Positions 8,401-17,957 are shown, counted from the stretch's first letter. The stretch: 34,456 nt of DNA from an uncultured Desulfuromonadales bacterium (GCA_903929485.1 CAIYUY010000011.1:1-34456); one strand, 5' to 3'. Notes: generated from the sequence alone by a model not told the origin. Program-made: numbers and translations.

Positions 8401-9208
8401 TAGTTATTGAAGGTGCGAAAGGAATTTTTGTTACGTCCACTCCACCAACAGTGCCACTCACCAACTCAGCCCATGCGCCGGTATCCGGACTAACAAGCTT
8501 CTTAATAATACCGACTCCGGGAGCAAGGATAGCGGACATGTACGTAGCGCTTACCGTGCCTTGGTTGGGAATTGTCGCAACCTCCCCAACGGTAACTGAT
8601 CTGCAGTTGGTAAAAGTTCCTGCCGGAACCGTCACCGTGCCGGCCATTCCAACAGTCACCGTAAATGTTGCGGGGTACGTTCCGGCATACCTTTGCGTAA
8701 CTGTGGTCTGCGTAGTTATCGTACCTCCATTAGCCACTACGCTTTCATTCAGCAAATTTATAGCCGGACTAAAGCTGATAGTGATCCAACCTGACTTTCC
8801 GGATATGACCTGAATCTTCTCAGATCCGGTCTGGTGGATCTCATAACCGGACCCGTCAACTGACGTCGATGAAATCATATATTGATTAACGCCATAATAA
8901 CTAACCGAGATGCCAAGGGTATTTGTCCCATAGGCATAGTTTGTACTGTCTCCGTCATTGAGCGGCCAATAGGCATCAAGTGCACTTCCAGCCGTCGCAT
9001 TTGAAACAACACAAAATGCCGCAAACAGAGTGAACAGACATAACGACAATAAAGCACCATGTTTTCTATGGGTTAACGTGGCATTGACTGCATGGCGTTC
9101 GGCGGCAAAGCTCAATTTATAATTTACTGACATATGGCTCGTACCGATTGAACTCGAAGTTACACCTAGCTGACTTCCTGCCTGAGGATTATCTCTGGGA
9201 ATTTGCAT
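5405..9208 (-). CDS. Exported giant protein with 14 Asp-box repeats
   Basis: The 1267-aa product starts after AAAGGAG six bases before ATG. A hydrophobic export signal lies at about residues 51-73 behind an unusually long N-terminal region. In order: an unnamed beta domain (75-255); a putative Ig (He_PIG-like) domain (about 265-350); a short Cys-rich module (ANGQSLVSSPTTNFCS...WNWSC, about 355-408); 14 repeats of about 43 residues (412-1015) with the Asp-box/BNR pattern IDPxNSQTIYAGT..GVFKS.DGGxSW; a carboxypeptidase-regulatory-like domain; an InlB-like repeat (1095-1185); and a tail with LLKGGYNADFSGQSG. Fourteen blades suit two seven-bladed propellers, as in sortilin/YCF48-like folds. It probably binds ligands at the cell surface. 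It lies 142 bases after the RHS gene and shares its C-terminal module with it. Confidence 0.85.
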   Translation of the reverse strand: MQIPRDNPQAGSQLGVTSSSIGTSHMSVNYKLSFAAERHAVNATLTHRKHGALLSLCLFTLFAAFCVVSNATAGSALDAYWPLNDGDSTNYAYGTNTLGISVSYYGVNQYMISSTSVDGSGYEIHQTGSEKIQVISGKSGWITISFSPAINLLNESVVANGGTITTQTTVTQRYAGTYPATFTVTVGMAGTVTVPAGTFTNCRSVTVGEVATIPNQGTVSATYMSAILAPGVGIIKKLVSPDTGAWAELVSGTVGGVDVTKIPFAPSITTTTPLTTGTVGTLYTQSLTANYGVKPYTWTITSGNLPAGLDLSSSGVINGTPTTATTANFTVQVKGSNGLSSTKVFSLTIVSAEINGVCGQANGQSLVSSPTTNFCSVGAPSLVTGSGPWNWSCSGSNGGSNAICSANLAKAIWQQTSGPEGGYIGVVAIDPNNSQTIYAGIGNGGGVYKSNNGGISWNAVMTNAYVQSLTIDRNDSQVIYAGGGTDVYKSVNGGGSWITKSSGLNYAYVQSLAIDPNNSRNVFAGTDGGMFKSTNSGDSWTVINSGLVYTNVQTLAINSSNSNVIYAGTSEGGVFKSSDGGSSWSVTNNGLTGTNVQSLVINPGNSQIIYAGTSPGGVFKSTDSGSSWSAVNSGMTNTNILALAIDPSNGQTIYAGTWSKVYKSIDGAGSWTGVDGALPMTWVYSLAIDRSNNQNIYAGTGGWLFKSTSGGDSWTVMNKGVVGTYIRSISIDVNNSQTIYAGTFGSGLAKSSDGGSSWSLAGSGLTRPDILSIVVDPSSSQTVYAALSGDAVYKSNNGGVSWSALNGELTYKYVQTLVIDRTNSQTVYAGTLGDGLYKSINGGSSWSTINSGLTNTDIQAVAIDPYSNQTIYAGTQGGLFKSTNGGGTWSAANNGLSGMAVMSLLIDPSNSRIIYAGTWTGGMFKSLNGGDSWNAINSGIVGGGFVALAIDPNSNQTIYAGSMGRGVYLTVNGGASWRTVNTGLTNLSVETLTIDPNSSQTVYAGTSSGGVFKMVPAVSISGSVIQNGTGLSSIILSGAICTVSNAAGSYTCTVTAGWSGTITPTLAGYAFNPVSRSYNNITSDQTEQDYSALLQYRNLSLTLSGTGSGSVNSTPTGPIACTWPPQEGACSTTKPVTTSLTLTAIPGNNSSFSGWGGACTNATGDCTVAMTADKSVTATFTAAPKAKIGSTGYATLFDAFTAVANDTEILLLGADFPESLIMDKGFTILLKGGYNADFSGQSGNPTTIQSPLTVKAGALKVNGIRVK
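6150..7965 (-). repeat. Fourteen imperfect ~129-bp tandem repeats (Asp-box units)
   Basis: The DNA repeats at about 129-base intervals, visible on the plus strand as recurring 'GTCCCGGCATAGAT' and 'TTGGGTCGATGGCC'-like phrases. Each unit encodes one propeller blade. Units differ by scattered substitutions but keep length nearly constant, consistent with old duplication plus selection. Confidence 0.8.
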
Positions 9209-9350
9209 GAAATCTCCTTTGTTTATCTTGAACGGTAAAATATCCGGACAAAATCAATCAGATTTGCTGACATACCGTAATAAATCACCCCTCTGCCGAC
9301 ATCGGAGTATTTATAACCTTAGTCCATAACACTCCGCTTACCCTTTTTTC

Positions 9351-12300
9351 TCACTTGATCACCACTCGATCGATTACCACACTCCCTTTCACCACTATCA
9401 ACTTCCCCTGAATAATCGTACTGCCGGTCTGGGACGAATAGTCGGCGTTGTAGCCCCCTTTCAAGGTAAAGGGGATGGCCTTGTTAATGGTGACCTCACC
9501 GGCCAGCGAGGTGGCCTGGGTCTTAATAATCGAACCGGAGACCGCTGCCTTGTAGGCGTCACCTATCGCCGGGTAATAGACGTCACCCAGCAGGACCGGA
9601 GGATGTTGGTTAAAGCCGGCATTCATGTACTGGTAACCGGACATGGTGATGGTGCAGTCACCTTTGCCGGTACAGGGTACAGAGTGCAAGCCAAGGTTCC
9701 AGCCGTCAAAGATCGATAAGAATGATGGTGTCGCCATCAGTTTAATTTGAGTGCCGAGGGGTTGGGTTGTCGAACAGGTTCCTGTCTGTGGCGAATAGAG
9801 GCAGTGAATGAACCCGGACGGATCGCTGTTGATCACGCCGCTGCCGCTGCCGGAGATAATGAGGCTGAGAGTAGCCAGGTCGAGGATGGTGACGCTCTTG
9901 TCGGCGGTTACGGTGACACCTCCGGCGGTATAGCTCGCCGAGACGGTTATGGTCTGGTTGGCGCCGGGTACCGCCAGTGTCTGCAAGATCCCGGCAGTGG
10001 TGATCCCGGCATAGGTTGTCGGGGTGACGCTCCAGAGAGGGGGTACGGATGTGATCGTCCCGTCACTCCAGGTTACTGTGGCGGTATAGGCGCCGGAACT
10101 CCCCTCGTTCAGGGTATCCGGGCCGGATATGGTTAGTTTGGTCGGAGCTATGGCCGTGGTAAAGGTGGCATCGTCGCCGAGCCATCTCCCCAGGCTGTTG
10201 ACGCCGGTGATCCGGTAATGATAGGTCGTCCCCGGTTGCAGGCCGGTGAGGTTCGCGGTGACGGACTGAACCGAGACGCCGGTGACGGACGACGGAATAG
10301 CATTAACCGTAGTTCCATACGCGGTGGCCAGACCGTACTCGAACTTCACTGTCGTGGGGTAGTTGTTGGGGCTTACCGAGCCGGTGAGAGTGGCGGTGGT
10401 GGCGCCGATGCCGGTGGCCGTACCAGTGGCGACGATGGGGAGTGGCGCGGTCCAGATAGTGATGAGTGCCTGTTTGGCCGGGTCTTTTACTGAATTGGGG
10501 TCGTGCGGGTCAACCTGGTCGGTGGTGATAGCCGGTTGGCCGTCAAAGACGATTGAGGCGACATTGCGGACTTCCGTGCCGGTAGTCAGACCAGTCTTCT
10601 CCCGGATGATATAGCTGACATGTCCCTGGCCCCGGCCGGTTGATTTGTTCGGATCCGGATCTTCTTGCGGCGGCAGGAAGCCGATAGAAACCGCTGGTGG
10701 CAGGCCGGTGACCGGGTCCAAAGACTGGAACATAGCATAGACTTCGCCCGTGGTCAGGCGGATACCCGCCTCAATCTGGACATCGAAGGTGACATTGTTG
10801 TAGGTCATCTTCTCCGTTTTAGTAAAGTGCTGTGTATTGGGCGGCACGGAGATGAAATGATCGCCGAAAGCTATCTCGGTCAACTGGAACGTGGACAGGT
10901 CGAACTTGTTCGCGTCCAGCATATTTTTAACCGTCACATTCTGCGCCGGTGCCGTAGCGGTTGAGGCGTTCTCGAAATTGATCCGGTAAGGGAGCAATTC
11001 CGACGTTCCCACGAAATTCTGCGGGCCATAGCCGGAAGGGCCGAGGAGTGAGTTGGGGTCGGAAGAGCCGGAGGAGCCGGAGGAACCTCCACCGCCGCCA
11101 CCGCATTGGTCAGAGCCTCCTGACGTTGAAGCTGCGGCTAGCACCACCCCCGTTGCTGCTGCACTTGGATTGCCAGACCGAAGCTGACAGGTGGGGCTTG
11201 GAGGGAGGGGAGGATGCTTCTTGGCATTACAAGCGTCTTTCCATGACGTTGGCGTACTTGGTGATACACTGTTACACAAAGGGCTATTCTGGTATGCTTC
11301 ATCTTCCAGACAAGGATCTGGTGGTAATTTGGTCCTAGAATCTGGCATTCTCCCTTCTCGGCATTGCTGCGCATGAACATTTTCATGCTTGAGAAAACAT
11401 GCCTGATCTTCTTTGCTGAGCTTTGGCCAAGTGGTTGGATTTTCGCATATTACAGGTTCACGATTAAAACATAGCGTTGCTGCTGGTCCATTAGGGTTCC
11501 AAGCTATTCGACCACACTCTAGGTTCTTATCAACATAGAGCCCAGATGGATCAATCGAGTTTGTCGGTGCATTTCCAACATATAAATATAGATTAGGTAT
11601 CCCACTTACAACTCCTATCGGATCCAGAGATATAAAACGTCCCGTAAAAGAGTCATAATAACGAGCACGCATGTTGAGTAGTCCACCAAACTCTAGACGA
11701 ACCCCCTGTTCACCAACAAACTGTTCTTGGAGCGATATCGCCTCTGATGCGAACCCCGGTTCACCAAATGGCAAATTAAGATAGCGGTTGGTCGCCCCTG
11801 CCGTTTGGGACAATTCGCTGGTATTTCCCATGACATCAAATGTTAAATATTCGATCTCCTGGTCAGTAATTTTCTTCGCAATCATGCCACTACCATGAAT
11901 GAACCAACATGCATTGCCGTTACTTTTCAACGATTCGCTCACCAGATTGCCCAATCCCATCGGGTCAATGAGATACTCCTTGAGGACACCAGTGGCATTG
12001 GTACGAACACGATTTCCTACCCCATCGTAATAATTGTCCCAAGTTCCTTCCGTACCGGTAATCCGTACAAGACTATTGTCATTCGACCAGTCAAACGTCG
12101 TTGTTCCACCTGATGCAATCTTTTTTATAAGATTTCCATCAGCATCATACTGGAATGACGTACCGCCAATCTTTGTGTATTGGTTCAGGTTGTTGACCGT
12201 ATAGGCGGTATCGACCCCGTTATCACGAACATTGAGGCGGTTGCCAAGAGGATCGTAGGTGTACTCCACCCTACGGCCGTCAGGCGCTATCCAGCCAATG

Positions 12301-15300
12301 ATCTGCCCGGTGTCATCGTAGATGTATTGCCAGATTCCGGACATTGAAACGCGAGGGTCTCCCGCACCGTAGGTGGTAGTCATGGTGTCGCGGCGGCCTC
12401 GACTGTCATAGGTGTAGACGAATTTCGACAGAACACTGCTGTTGGGATTGAGGTTGGCCAGTTCCAGCACTTGACCGACGTTGTCGTAGGTGTAGATAGT
12501 GTGGACGCCGTTGCCAAGGGTCTTGCCCAGTTTCCTCCCGGCAACGTCGTAGGCGTATCGGACCAGCTCCGTGCCGGTCGCGTCTTTTAGCGATGCAAGC
12601 CGGCCCCGACTGTCGTAGGAGTATTCCGTGCGATGGCCGAGTTGGTCGGTCATGCTGGCCCGGCGGCCCGCACTGTCATAGGTGTAGTGCAGGTAGCGGT
12701 TACCTGGATAGGTGATCTGCATCAGGCGGCCGTCCGGGTAGTACTGCTGAGTCGTTGTACCGAGGGGGTCGGTATAGCTGGTCATATTTCCATGGGTATC
12801 GTAGGTGAAAGCATGCTCCGTTCCATCGGGATATTTCCGGGAGAGTACCCGGCCTGACGCATCAGGAGTATAGTTAATGGTCTGCCACCGGCGGTTTGTC
12901 CAGGAGCGGCGATTGCCGGCACTGTCGTAGGACCAACCCTCTCTGCTGCCGTCAGCATAGATGGTGGAGATAAGATTGCCATTAGTGTCATAGGCATAGC
13001 GAGTGACATTACCCTTAGCGTCAGTCACGGTAGCCAGGCGGTTGAGCGAGGTGTAGCTATAGCGGGTGGTGTAGCCGAGGGCGTCAGTTTCGCTGGTCTT
13101 GTTGCCTTGGGTGTCATAGGTGTAGGCCCGGAAGCGACCCGCCGGGTCCGTACTCTGGATGACCCTGCCGTCGGCGTCGTAGCTATTGGAGGTGACATTC
13201 CCCAATGGCCCCACAGTACGGGCGACTTGTCCCTTATTGTTAAGGTAGTACTGAATGACGTTGCCCAAGACGTCGGTTACTATGATCCTACCGACGTTGT
13301 CGTAGGTGTATGTGGTGCATGCCGTCGAATCGCAGTTTTTAAGGAGGCGGCCATTCACGTCGTAGAGGTAGCTGCTCTGGGTGCCGTCAGGTAGGGTGAT
13401 ATTGGTCAGGGCATGGAGATCGGGCACAACCGCGCCGTCGCCATAGCCGTAGGTGGTTGTCTTGTTACTGTAGTCGGTGGCAGTAAGAAGGTGTTCCCCC
13501 ACAGCATCATAGGTGAAGGTGGTCTTGCGGCCCACGGAATCGGTGATGGTCTCTATCCGCGTTCCCTTGTAGGTGAAATTTAGGTACGGCCCGCTGGAGT
13601 GGGCCAGTCGGGTCAATTGGCCGCTAGTCCACGTGCAGGTGATCCGGTTAGCATAGGTATCCTGCACATAATCAAGGTTGCCGTCCGACCGGAAGACATA
13701 GACTGTGCCGCCCCCTTCGGTAAGTGAGAACCCGCCGCCGCTAAGGGGAGTGAGTACGCCGATGTCGCCGACTCCGGCAAAGTAGTGGCTTGCATCACGG
13801 CTGTCCGGCTGAAAGACACGACGGGAACCGTTGGGGCCAATGATCGTCACGGTGCCGTCGCTGGCCTTGGACAGGGTGTAATCCCAGTTATCGGACCACC
13901 CTCGCCCCAAACGACCTAAAGCATAGCGGGAGGGGATATCCGAGCCGAAGCTCCGGGTGAAGGAGAGCGACAATCCCGGAGCCTGCACCTGACCGTCCAT
14001 GCCGCTTGCCAGGGTGCTGCTGAGGTTCAATCCCCGAGCCTGCATGATCTCGAAGGCCAGCAGGTCGCTGACATCGGTCACGGTCTGCCCCAGTTTGGCC
14101 AGATAGTGGGCATTATCGTTGAGCATGGTGACATAATTGCCCCATGTTGTGCCGGTCTGGGCTTGGAGATTGGCAAAGACCGGAACCCATGCCTCGCTGG
14201 AGATGCTGGGTGGTCTCATGAAATCCTGGAGCGACGGCCAGTCGATGAGCTTGGTGTTGTCGGCGGTTAGAACGCTCAAGTCAAAGATGATGGGGGGATA
14301 ACTTGGTATTAACCACGGCAGTTGCCAACCGGCATAGTAGACTGGCACCCGGCCTGATTCGCCAGGTTGCAGAAGGCCGGGAGTAGCGCCATTGGCAAGG
14401 AACTGCACCGAGTTGGCAAATCCAACCGGCATGGCCGAGGTCCAGAACCCTTGGTACATGCGAGAATAGTCAAGGGTAAGAATGGCGGCGCGTCGACCGG
14501 TCTGGATGCCGGAGACTTCCAGCAACGGCGCCGGCATGGCCGCATCGCCGGTGTTTTCGTACTCCACCCAGATAGTGGCGATACCGTGATAGCCTACCGT
14601 CTGTGGAACAATGATCTTGGTCTTCAGGTTCGGGGTGCCACCAGCAAAAACGGTGAAGGGGAGTTCAGCGCTCTTTCCTTCGCTGGTGACGCGCAGGCTG
14701 TAGTCGCCAACAGGAATCGCTTGGAAGTTGAATTCCGCCATGATCTTGCTGGCGGAGACCACCGCCACATCATGGGCGGGGTAGGTGTTTGAACCGTTTA
14801 CGAGACTGACGGCGACATTCGGGGCAAAACCCGCGCCCGAAATATTCACCGTACCTGCAACGCTGTTGCCGATCCGGTTCGGGTCAAGGGATTCCAGAGC
14901 GACACCATAGGAGATATCCGCCTTGAGAAAATAATCCCCCGGCAGCGGCCCGGAATCGCTGTAGGCGAGTATGAACCAGTCACCGGCTCCAGCATTGGGG
15001 GCAAAGATTGACTGGCTGGCGCCGGAGGTCTTGAATTTGTAGTCATAGGTCCCCGGTGTCGGTAGTGCGCCCCGGCGGACATAGAGTTCGGTGATCCCCT
15101 GACCATCCTTGTCCGTCAGATCAAAGCGAAGATGGCCACCATTGGGAACATTCACCACGTAGTACTGGCTCTGGCGGTTGGCGGAGAAACTGCCGGTGAT
15201 GGCTGTACCCAAGGTGATGCGAATCGGCGCAAACGAAGAGAGGCTTACATCATCGACATACCACCCTGCTCCCACTGAACTGTCGCTGTTGGCCGTGTGC

Positions 15301-17273
15301 AGGAAGCCGATTCGGACCTTTTGCCCCTGATACGCAGTCAGGTCGATGGTCTGCTGTTTCCATGCTGTAGAAGTCCCGGTCGTGGCGGGTGTGGTCAGGG
15401 TCTGCCAGTCGGACCAGGCATTGCCGGAAAACTGGGAAATCTGAACTGAACCGGAATCACCGGTGCCGTACTGGTACCACTGCCAGAAGCGTAGCGTCAC
15501 CACATCGCCGGCATTTACCGCCGGGACTATGAACGACGGGCTGATGAGATGGCCGATGGAGTTGGCCGCATAGTTGCCGTCAAGGAGCGTGGCAGCAACA
15601 GAAGTGGGAGAGTGGGCGCGGCTGCCATTGACCACCGGCGGTCCGGTTGTGGGCACGCCGATCTGCCAGAGAGCATAATTATCCGTATCCCAATCTCCCC
15701 ACGATGCCTCAAAATCTTCTGGGTTGTTGAAACGATCAGGGCCGGAGAGTATCTCCACCTGGTCGATATACCAGCCCGGACCTACGCCTCCCCAAGTAGA
15801 AGAGTGGGATTCAAAGTAGAAACCCAACCGCACCGTCTGTCCGGCATATGCGCTCAGGTCCAGGGTCGTCCGTGTCCATTGACCACTGCTGTCTGCGGCA
15901 TACTGCGGTGATAGGGTTTTCCAGGTCACTCCGCTGTCGGCACTCACTTGGACCTGCCCAAAGTCAGCTGCACCGAAACTCCACCAGTGCCAAAACCGCA
16001 GCCGCGGATTCTGGTCCGCCGTCGGCACAGTGAACGCCGGACTGACCATCCGGGCTGACCGGTCATCCGGGTAGTTTCCCGCCAAAACCGTCGCCAGGCA
16101 GTTGTCGCCGCCATGCGCCGCGCCCGGCCCGGAAGTCGGCTTGCCGATTTGCCAGATATCGGGACTATCCGTCGTCCACCCGTCCATGCCGATTTCAAAG
16201 TCTTCTATTTGAGTGGGAAAGAATATAGGCTTTATGGTGAGCGTAACCGTGTCACTGGTGATCTCTCCGGCGGAATTAGTGATACGCACTGAGTAGGAGC
16301 CCGCCTTTTCGGCAATCAGGTTCGTCAGTTGCAGCCGATTGCCGGTTTGACCATCCATAGTCGAGTTGTTATTGAGCCACTGGTAGGTGGGACGGGGCGA
16401 TCCCATGGCGGCAACCCGGAAATCCGTCGACTCGCCGGGGTAGTGCGTTTCGCTGACCGGCTGCTGGAGGATGGTGGGAGAAGAATCAGCTCGATATGCT
16501 TTGCCAGAAGTACCAGCCCCATAAATTGCTGTGATTTCATCCACTGTCAGTGCGCGATTGTAGAGAGAAACTTCATCAATCAGACCTTGAAACTGATAAC
16601 CCCCGCCACTTCGCGCCCCGAATTGCAGTGCACTTGTACCGGCTCTTATTCCGCTAGCGCTGTATGCAGTTTCACCTTTAAGAACCCCGTTCAGGTAAAT
16701 TCTCAAATACCCCAGATTGCTATTTACCACCACCGCCACATGGTACCATTGACCGGTTATCACACTTCCTGCGGCCGTGCTTGCAACCGTCTGTCCGATA
16801 CCGACCCGATCTGATGAGGTGGAAGCGACGTGAAGAGAGCCATTGGCGTTGACAAAAAGAGAATATGAGCGTTCCGAGTTACCTGTTTGGGAGCTATCGG
16901 TTCCATTGCCTTTCCAAAAAACAGAGGCCCACGACGACGGCATGACCGATAGCTTGATCCAGCCTTCCACCGTCAACTCGCGGTCCGGTTGCAGAGCGGC
17001 GCTGTGAGGAATGGTCACATAATCATCCACCCCATCGAAACTGAACGCCTGCCCGACCTGTCCCGGCGCATAGGTCGCTCCATTCACGAGCGCACCATTG
17101 TTGCTGTTGCCGGAAACATCCAGAGCAAAGCCGTCTCCGGGCCACCACCCCACCAGTCCCGATGGCGGCGGCGCCGCGTCGACAGCTCCTGCAGTGCGAG
17201 GGGCTATAGCTTGAAAAAATGTGAAAAGAACAAGAGACGTAACGAGCACGACGGAGAGGAATAATCGTTTCAT
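9351..17273 (-). CDS. Giant exported RHS/YD-repeat protein with HExxH tip
   Basis: The start is moved to 17273 (MKRLFLSVVLVTSL, a signal peptide) because AGGAG lies about seven bases before it; the ORF-track start 43 codons upstream lacks both. The 2640-aa product contains, in order: LamG-like domain (39-250); Ig-like (265-348); two MAM/choice-of-anchor-J-like domains (355-508, 518-680); a PPC-like domain (about 690-790); IPT/CARDB-like parts; RHS entry domain (about 1097-1230); many YD repeats (about 1230-1800); and an RHS core with RARYYDSFTGRFISLDPIG ending DPSGLY at 1908-1913. Next come a Cys-rich tip with HENVH (1963-1967), a Gly/Ser linker, a DUF11-like domain (2090-2270), FN3, a Big-like domain, an InlB-like repeat and the GGYNADYSSQTG tail. 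The YD region probably forms a shell, as in Tc/RHS proteins. No immunity gene follows. Confidence 0.87.
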   Translation of the reverse strand: MKRLFLSVVLVTSLVLFTFFQAIAPRTAGAVDAAPPPSGLVGWWPGDGFALDVSGNSNNGALVNGATYAPGQVGQAFSFDGVDDYVTIPHSAALQPDRELTVEGWIKLSVMPSSWASVFWKGNGTDSSQTGNSERSYSLFVNANGSLHVASTSSDRVGIGQTVASTAAGSVITGQWYHVAVVVNSNLGYLRIYLNGVLKGETAYSASGIRAGTSALQFGARSGGGYQFQGLIDEVSLYNRALTVDEITAIYGAGTSGKAYRADSSPTILQQPVSETHYPGESTDFRVAAMGSPRPTYQWLNNNSTMDGQTGNRLQLTNLIAEKAGSYSVRITNSAGEITSDTVTLTIKPIFFPTQIEDFEIGMDGWTTDSPDIWQIGKPTSGPGAAHGGDNCLATVLAGNYPDDRSARMVSPAFTVPTADQNPRLRFWHWWSFGAADFGQVQVSADSGVTWKTLSPQYAADSSGQWTRTTLDLSAYAGQTVRLGFYFESHSSTWGGVGPGWYIDQVEILSGPDRFNNPEDFEASWGDWDTDNYALWQIGVPTTGPPVVNGSRAHSPTSVAATLLDGNYAANSIGHLISPSFIVPAVNAGDVVTLRFWQWYQYGTGDSGSVQISQFSGNAWSDWQTLTTPATTGTSTAWKQQTIDLTAYQGQKVRIGFLHTANSDSSVGAGWYVDDVSLSSFAPIRITLGTAITGSFSANRQSQYYVVNVPNGGHLRFDLTDKDGQGITELYVRRGALPTPGTYDYKFKTSGASQSIFAPNAGAGDWFILAYSDSGPLPGDYFLKADISYGVALESLDPNRIGNSVAGTVNISGAGFAPNVAVSLVNGSNTYPAHDVAVVSASKIMAEFNFQAIPVGDYSLRVTSEGKSAELPFTVFAGGTPNLKTKIIVPQTVGYHGIATIWVEYENTGDAAMPAPLLEVSGIQTGRRAAILTLDYSRMYQGFWTSAMPVGFANSVQFLANGATPGLLQPGESGRVPVYYAGWQLPWLIPSYPPIIFDLSVLTADNTKLIDWPSLQDFMRPPSISSEAWVPVFANLQAQTGTTWGNYVTMLNDNAHYLAKLGQTVTDVSDLLAFEIMQARGLNLSSTLASGMDGQVQAPGLSLSFTRSFGSDIPSRYALGRLGRGWSDNWDYTLSKASDGTVTIIGPNGSRRVFQPDSRDASHYFAGVGDIGVLTPLSGGGFSLTEGGGTVYVFRSDGNLDYVQDTYANRITCTWTSGQLTRLAHSSGPYLNFTYKGTRIETITDSVGRKTTFTYDAVGEHLLTATDYSNKTTTYGYGDGAVVPDLHALTNITLPDGTQSSYLYDVNGRLLKNCDSTACTTYTYDNVGRIIVTDVLGNVIQYYLNNKGQVARTVGPLGNVTSNSYDADGRVIQSTDPAGRFRAYTYDTQGNKTSETDALGYTTRYSYTSLNRLATVTDAKGNVTRYAYDTNGNLISTIYADGSREGWSYDSAGNRRSWTNRRWQTINYTPDASGRVLSRKYPDGTEHAFTYDTHGNMTSYTDPLGTTTQQYYPDGRLMQITYPGNRYLHYTYDSAGRRASMTDQLGHRTEYSYDSRGRLASLKDATGTELVRYAYDVAGRKLGKTLGNGVHTIYTYDNVGQVLELANLNPNSSVLSKFVYTYDSRGRRDTMTTTYGAGDPRVSMSGIWQYIYDDTGQIIGWIAPDGRRVEYTYDPLGNRLNVRDNGVDTAYTVNNLNQYTKIGGTSFQYDADGNLIKKIASGGTTTFDWSNDNSLVRITGTEGTWDNYYDGVGNRVRTNATGVLKEYLIDPMGLGNLVSESLKSNGNACWFIHGSGMIAKKITDQEIEYLTFDVMGNTSELSQTAGATNRYLNLPFGEPGFASEAISLQEQFVGEQGVRLEFGGLLNMRARYYDSFTGRFISLDPIGVVSGIPNLYLYVGNAPTNSIDPSGLYVDKNLECGRIAWNPNGPAATLCFNREPVICENPTTWPKLSKEDQACFLKHENVHAQQCREGRMPDSRTKLPPDPCLEDEAYQNSPLCNSVSPSTPTSWKDACNAKKHPPLPPSPTCQLRSGNPSAAATGVVLAAASTSGGSDQCGGGGGGSSGSSGSSDPNSLLGPSGYGPQNFVGTSELLPYRINFENASTATAPAQNVTVKNMLDANKFDLSTFQLTEIAFGDHFISVPPNTQHFTKTEKMTYNNVTFDVQIEAGIRLTTGEVYAMFQSLDPVTGLPPAVSIGFLPPQEDPDPNKSTGRGQGHVSYIIREKTGLTTGTEVRNVASIVFDGQPAITTDQVDPHDPNSVKDPAKQALITIWTAPLPIVATGTATGIGATTATLTGSVSPNNYPTTVKFEYGLATAYGTTVNAIPSSVTGVSVQSVTANLTGLQPGTTYHYRITGVNSLGRWLGDDATFTTAIAPTKLTISGPDTLNEGSSGAYTATVTWSDGTITSVPPLWSVTPTTYAGITTAGILQTLAVPGANQTITVSASYTAGGVTVTADKSVTILDLATLSLIISGSGSGVINSDPSGFIHCLYSPQTGTCSTTQPLGTQIKLMATPSFLSIFDGWNLGLHSVPCTGKGDCTITMSGYQYMNAGFNQHPPVLLGDVYYPAIGDAYKAAVSGSIIKTQATSLAGEVTINKAIPFTLKGGYNADYSSQTGSTIIQGKLIVVKGSVVIDRVVIK

Positions 17274-17957
17274 GCCTTTTCTCCTGAAAGAAAGTTGCCA
17301 GTTTCGAATTCTGAGTTTCGAATCTAAAAACGAAAACCTCTTTATGCGATTTTTGAACGCCACGGCATGCAGGAGGTTTAATCCTGTTGCTCTCGGCACC
17401 ACCGCCAGCCGGACTTGAAGCAGTCCTCGAACTTGAAGGCAGCAGCCAGATGATAATAGTAATATATATCTAATTTTTAATTGTTACATTTTTATCTTAA
17501 ACGTCAAGACGGAATGAAGTAAAAGCCATTCGCTGTAGGTCCATACCAGAACGTTAGCTAATAGCCTATTTCCGCGGACATCTTGTGAAGTCCCCTCCCC
17601 TACCCTTCCTTTGGCTGCCCAGGTCGCCGCCAATCCTGCTTTCGTTTGTACCGGGATCGGTTCTCATTCACCATACGACGGCTTCCAAAGCAAGTCAGGA
17701 AGAAAAGCATTGAGGAAAAACCTCTTTGCTCGTGCTATTTGAAGAATATTAAGTCACAGGAACCAAACGTTCAAGTTGCCAGATTTTAAACATTTTCAAA
17801 TCACTGGTGACAGAAAATATGCTCCATTCAGAGATCGGTTCCCGCACAAATTCAGCCTGGGCCGCGAATATGTCAATGAGATCCGCAGCATTCTGCTACC
17901 ATTAGCCCTTGCCCTAGCGATAGTGTCGGGACCCCGATCAAACACCTATCATACACA
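17274..17957. other. Intergenic region upstream of the RHS gene
   Basis: No supported gene in about 680 bases. The AT-rich block at 17448-17510 is the likely promoter zone of the RHS gene: read on the minus strand it contains TTGACG (17507-17502), but no good -10 box could be fixed. The 61-codon plus-strand frame at 17776 has no ribosome-binding site and an unconvincing composition. Confidence 0.4.
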
